From Streptomyces sp. NBC_01446 (GTDB lineage: Bacteria; Actinomycetota; Actinomycetes; Streptomycetales; Streptomycetaceae): 64,000 bases of DNA. The position numbers and the translations under genes were made by a program. Positions 61,185-64,000 of the stretch are shown here, one piece after another. The DNA is taken from NCBI RefSeq assembly GCF_026340095.1, contig NZ_JAPEPO010000001.1:6670001-6734000 (forward strand), given 5' to 3'. Positions within the stretch are counted from its first letter, which is position 1, and each line of letters begins with the position of its first letter. Below the pieces are notes generated by a model. That model was not told where the DNA came from and did not search any database. It saw only the letters and a program-made list of their open reading frames with translations.

Positions 61185-62852
61185 CTACGCGTCGTACACG
61201 TCGGCTGTCGTGGGCGTCGGGGCCTGGACCAGGTTGCTGAGGAACGACGAGCGCGTACCGAACTTCTCCGCGTCCACGCCGTTCTCCTCAAGCACCTTGA
61301 TCGCCGCCGCGTGCACCACGCGCAGGACCGGGGTGGCTGTGCGCAGTGCGTCGTCCGCCATGAAGCGGTGCCGCCACGGCTTGTCCGCCCAGGCGTGCCG
61401 CAGTCCGAAGGGCTCGGGCAGGATCAGCTTGCCGCCGATGAAGTCCAGGAGCGGCGGGTACCAGGTGAAGGGCGCGCGCACCGCGAGGCGGACCACCTCG
61501 TCGGGCTCGATGAGGGGGAGCTTCTTCTCCACCGTCTCCCAGAACTTGATGGCCTTGGCGACTTCCTTCGTCTTCGGCTCGGGCTTCGTCGTGAACAGGG
61601 AGTGCACCGGGCCGAGCGCATGGCCCGTGATCTCGATGCGCAGCGTCTCGTGCAGCACCGTCACCGTGATCAGCATCGTGATGACCAACTGGCCGTCCCA
61701 GAGCGTGAACTGCACGCCCAGGTAGTGGCGGTCGCCGCTGCCGAACTGCTGCTCGTTGCAGATCCGCTGTATCTCGTGGTTCTTGATCTGGAAGGCCTCG
61801 ACGTCGGTGCCGCTGGGGCGGGCCACCTTCTTCGCGTTCTCCCCGATCGGCGAGACGATCCAGTGCTTGATCGACGGCGTCGGGAATCCGCCCGTGTGCA
61901 GCGGGCCGCGCTCCAGGAGCCGCAGCTTGTCGTGGACCGCCCGTATGACGTCCCAGCTGCGGAACGGGTGGATCTCCGCGCCCTCGTCGCGGGGAATCAG
62001 CTCCTCGGCGAGCTGCCAGCTGCCCCAGCGGGTGCCCATGCCGAGGATGCCCTTGGGGCCCGCGTAGAACACTGCGTTCGACTGCTGCTCGGCGGTCAGC
62101 TTGGCGAGGCTCTGGCGCAGCCGCTCGGCGGCCGTCTCGCCGGGGCTGCCGGGCACCGCCTCGGGGATCTTGGCGCCGATGCCGCCGCCCGCGAGCAGGC
62201 TGTCCCAGCGCTCCCGCATGTCCTGTGCCGTGCGCTCGCAGATCTGCCGGGCCCACAGCCAGCCGACCACGGGCGCCACGATCGCCGCCCGCAGATACCA
62301 GGCCCAGAAGCCGGTGAACGGCAGCCGGACCAGGAAGATCACGGCGACGGCCGCGACCGCCACCATCAGCGCCGTGAACAGGGCGGCCGTGCGCTTGTTC
62401 GCGTGTTTGCCGATCATGCGGCGGATCTGGAAGACGAGCAGCCACGCGATCAGGCCGGGCAGGAAGAGCAGGCCGCACAGCGCCGTCACGGCCGTCAGCC
62501 AGCTGTCCCGCTGCTTACGGATCCGGTTCGCCGCGAGACAGTGCTCGACGACGACCTGCGGCTCGGTGCCGAAGGACTGGATGAGCGGCTTGCGGGCGCC
62601 GCCGAGCAGCCGGCCCTGGACGGCCCGCGAGAACGCCTCGCCCAGATTCGGCGCGGCCAGCGACCAAATGCCCTTCTTCACTTCGGACTTGTGCCACTCG
62701 CTGTTGGCGGCGAGCAGATCGTCCACCTTCGCGTCCCGGTACGCCGCCGAAGCGAGGGCGTACGTGGCCGCGGTCTGGCCCGCGGAGCCGTGCAGCGGCA
62801 CCTGCGCTCCGGGCCTGAAGTCGAATACGTCGTCCGCCACTGCCGCCCCCAT
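61185..62852 (-). CDS. Large membrane protein of unknown function
   Basis: 555 aa. A helical N-terminal domain (ADDVFDFRPGAQVPLHGSAG, KVDDLLAANSEWHKSEVKKG) is followed by two or three membrane segments around residues 125-200 (LTAVTALCGLLFLPGLIAWL, TALMVAVAAVAVIFLV) and a large soluble part rich in strands (QLVITMLITVTVLHETLRIE, WYPPLLDFIGGKLILPEPFG). No family is recognised; I recall homologues as hypothetical in many Streptomyces. ATG 62852 is preferred over the further open frame. A tandem 17-bp repeat lies upstream. Confidence 0.6.
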   Translation of the reverse strand: MGAAVADDVFDFRPGAQVPLHGSAGQTAATYALASAAYRDAKVDDLLAANSEWHKSEVKKGIWSLAAPNLGEAFSRAVQGRLLGGARKPLIQSFGTEPQVVVEHCLAANRIRKQRDSWLTAVTALCGLLFLPGLIAWLLVFQIRRMIGKHANKRTAALFTALMVAVAAVAVIFLVRLPFTGFWAWYLRAAIVAPVVGWLWARQICERTAQDMRERWDSLLAGGGIGAKIPEAVPGSPGETAAERLRQSLAKLTAEQQSNAVFYAGPKGILGMGTRWGSWQLAEELIPRDEGAEIHPFRSWDVIRAVHDKLRLLERGPLHTGGFPTPSIKHWIVSPIGENAKKVARPSGTDVEAFQIKNHEIQRICNEQQFGSGDRHYLGVQFTLWDGQLVITMLITVTVLHETLRIEITGHALGPVHSLFTTKPEPKTKEVAKAIKFWETVEKKLPLIEPDEVVRLAVRAPFTWYPPLLDFIGGKLILPEPFGLRHAWADKPWRHRFMADDALRTATPVLRVVHAAAIKVLEENGVDAEKFGTRSSFLSNLVQAPTPTTADVYDA

Positions 62853-62906
62853 CGCCGCGCGCCTTCGCTCCTGCGGCTTTCCCGACTTCCTTGCCCCGCA
62901 CACCTG

Positions 62907-62940
62907 TTGATCAGGTCATCGGCTTGATCAGGTCATCAGC
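62907..62940. repeat. 17-bp tandem repeat upstream of the membrane protein gene
   Basis: TTGATCAGGTCATCGGC and TTGATCAGGTCATCAGC follow each other directly, differing at one position, and each contains the palindrome TGATCA. Lying 55-88 bp before the gene on the minus strand, it fits a two-site operator. Confidence 0.5.
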
Positions 62941-62979
62941 GTATCCGGGCACACCGACATCTGTCAGAGGACGGCCGAA

Positions 62980-63012
62980 GCCGCCCGCCCGGAAGGGGAC
63001 CGGGCGGGCGGC
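62980..63012 (-). terminator. Terminator of the EF-G2-like gene
   Basis: GCCGCCCGCCCGG pairs exactly with CCGGGCGGGCGGC around AAGGGGA, 30 nt after the stop codon. Confidence 0.8.
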
Positions 63013-63042
63013 CTGGCCGTCGGGTGGCCGGGGGACGGTCAA

Positions 63043-64000
63043 CTACGAGACGCCCTGCGCCTGTTCGCGCATCCTGTCGCCCAGTTGCGAAGGCATCGGC
63101 TCGTGCCGCGCGTACGCCCGGCTGAAGCGCCCCGTGCCGTGCGACAGCGACCGCAGGTCCACCGCGTACCGGCCGATCTCGATCTCCGGGATCTCGGCAC
63201 GTACGAGTGTGCGAGACCCCGGCGTCTGTTCCGTGCCGACCACACGGCCGCGCCGCCCCGACAGGTCGCTCATCACCGCGCCCACGTAGTCGTCCGCGAC
63301 GAGCACCTGCACCTCGGCGACCGGCTCCAGGAGATGGATCTTCGCGTCCGCCGCCGCCTCCCGCAGCGCCAGCGCGCCCGCCGTCTGGAACGCCGCGTCG
63401 GAGGAGTCCACCGAGTGCGCCTTGCCGTCGAGCAGCGTGATCCGCACATCGATGAGGGGATAGCCCGCGGCCACGCCCTTCGCGGCCTGTGTCCGTACGC
63501 CCTTCTCCACGGACGGGATGAACTGCCGCGGCACCGCGCCGCCGACGACCTTGTCCACGAACTCGATGCCGGAGCCGTTCGGCAGCGGCTCCACCTCGAT
63601 CTCGCAGATCGCGAACTGCCCGTGCCCGCCGGACTGCTTCACATGGCGCCCGCGCCCTGCCGACCTGTCGGCGAACGTCTCCCGCAGCGAGACCTTGTGG
63701 GGGACGACGTCGACCTGGACGCCGTACCGGTTGCGCAGCCGCTCCAGGGCGACGTCCGCGTGCGCCTCACCGAGGCACCACAGGACGACCTGGTGGGTGG
63801 CCTGGTTCTGTTCGAGCCGCATCGTCGGGTCCTCGGCGACCAGCCGGGACAGGCCCTGCGAGAGCTTGTCCTCGTCCGGTTTGCTGTGTGCCTGGATCGC
63901 CAGCGGCAGCAGTGGGTCCGGCATGTCCCACGGCTCCATGAGGAGCGGGTCGTCCTTGGCGGAGAGGGTGTCGCCGGTCTCCGCCCTGCCGAGCTTGGCC
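63043..64000 (-). CDS. Elongation factor G-like protein (EF-G2), C-terminal part
   Basis: The last 318 residues lie here and the gene continues beyond the window. The segment covers EF-G domains III-V: MEPWDMPDPLLPLAIQAHSK, LVAEDPTMRLEQNQATHQVV, domain IV with GRGRHVKQSGGHGQFAICEI and EFVDKVVGGAVPRQFIPSVE, and domain V with EPVAEVQVLVADDYVGAVMS then RRGRVVGT. The DKVVGGAVPRQ loop and divergence from canonical EF-G point to the EF-G2 paralogue of actinobacteria, a translocation-like GTPase of uncertain role. The GTPase domain is outside the window. Confidence 0.88.
   Translation of the reverse strand, partial: AKLGRAETGDTLSAKDDPLLMEPWDMPDPLLPLAIQAHSKPDEDKLSQGLSRLVAEDPTMRLEQNQATHQVVLWCLGEAHADVALERLRNRYGVQVDVVPHKVSLRETFADRSAGRGRHVKQSGGHGQFAICEIEVEPLPNGSGIEFVDKVVGGAVPRQFIPSVEKGVRTQAAKGVAAGYPLIDVRITLLDGKAHSVDSSDAAFQTAGALALREAAADAKIHLLEPVAEVQVLVADDYVGAVMSDLSGRRGRVVGTEQTPGSRTLVRAEIPEIEIGRYAVDLRSLSHGTGRFSRAYARHEPMPSQLGDRMREQAQGVS

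Overview
The window is chromosomal DNA from a Streptomyces-type actinomycete. The support is very high GC with strongly GC-biased third codon positions, frequent GTG/TTG starts, many ATGA/GTGA stop-start overlaps, a nearly textbook SsgB (a sporulation protein confined to morphologically complex actinomycetes), and an arg/met/cob/ssgB/thrS gene order that I recall from the Streptomyces coelicolor SCO153x-SCO158x region (memory, not a search). Coding density is high and most of the window looks like conserved core genome; the one clear mobile element is an IS1182-type insertion sequence at 28438-30146.

Layout. 1-5.9 kb: the start of a 3-hydroxyacyl-CoA dehydrogenase, a secreted GHL10-type hydrolase, a DUF1918 protein, a divergent EamA exporter/MocR regulator pair whose start codons overlap, a GNAT, a degenerate phosphatase-fold protein and a DUF6314 protein. 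6.4-11.5 kb: argCJBDR, with a sigma70 promoter overlapped by an ARG-box-like site and closed by a hairpin. 11.5-18.8 kb: a BASS-type transporter, a flavin-transfer operon (ferric-reductase-like membrane protein, FMN-binding protein, ApbE) divergent from an OmpR/HK pair, then an L,D-transpeptidase and a flavin-nucleotide-binding protein. 18.8-22.8 kb: argH behind a promoter/ARG box and an unusual leader, then an apparently fused and truncated VWA/SWIM protein. 22.8-31 kb: a self-controlled TetR/MFS efflux pair, an acyltransferase, a Tat-exported glycerophosphodiesterase, a sigma-like protein, a GNAT, the IS element and two small membrane proteins. 31-35 kb: a methionine ABC importer (metN, metI, two metQ) behind a Cys/Met-rich leader peptide. 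35-43 kb: cobalamin genes (cobL, a BluB-CobT fusion, cobA) and a TrmH-type rRNA methylase. 43-47.5 kb: a Ser/Thr kinase, small proteins, an APH-type kinase, a zinc-ribbon protein and five tRNA genes. 47.6-64 kb: pabB/pabC, ssgB, two tRNA-Val(CAC) genes, a DnaQ-like exonuclease, a DUF4365 nuclease-like protein with an unknown partner, thrS, a K+ channel, a HIT protein, a large membrane protein and the C-terminal part of an EF-G2-like factor.

How genes work together. The arg genes convert glutamate to arginine and are tied together by ArgR and matching sites before argC and argH. The reductase/FMN-binding/ApbE set forms a complete covalent-flavin electron-transfer module with its own two-component system. 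MetNIQ and its leader look like a sulfur-amino-acid-responsive uptake unit. cobL, bluB-cobT and cobA cover corrin methylation and lower-ligand activation.

The most interesting undescribed signals are the Cys-Met leader peptide before metN (31181-31267), the leader between the argH promoter and argH (18878-19007), a nested RNA structure abutting the ribosome-binding site of a small membrane protein gene (45112-45192), the VWA/SWIM fusion after argH, and the DUF4365 plus unknown-partner pair (55811-57658). All function calls rest on reading motifs by eye; no searches were run.
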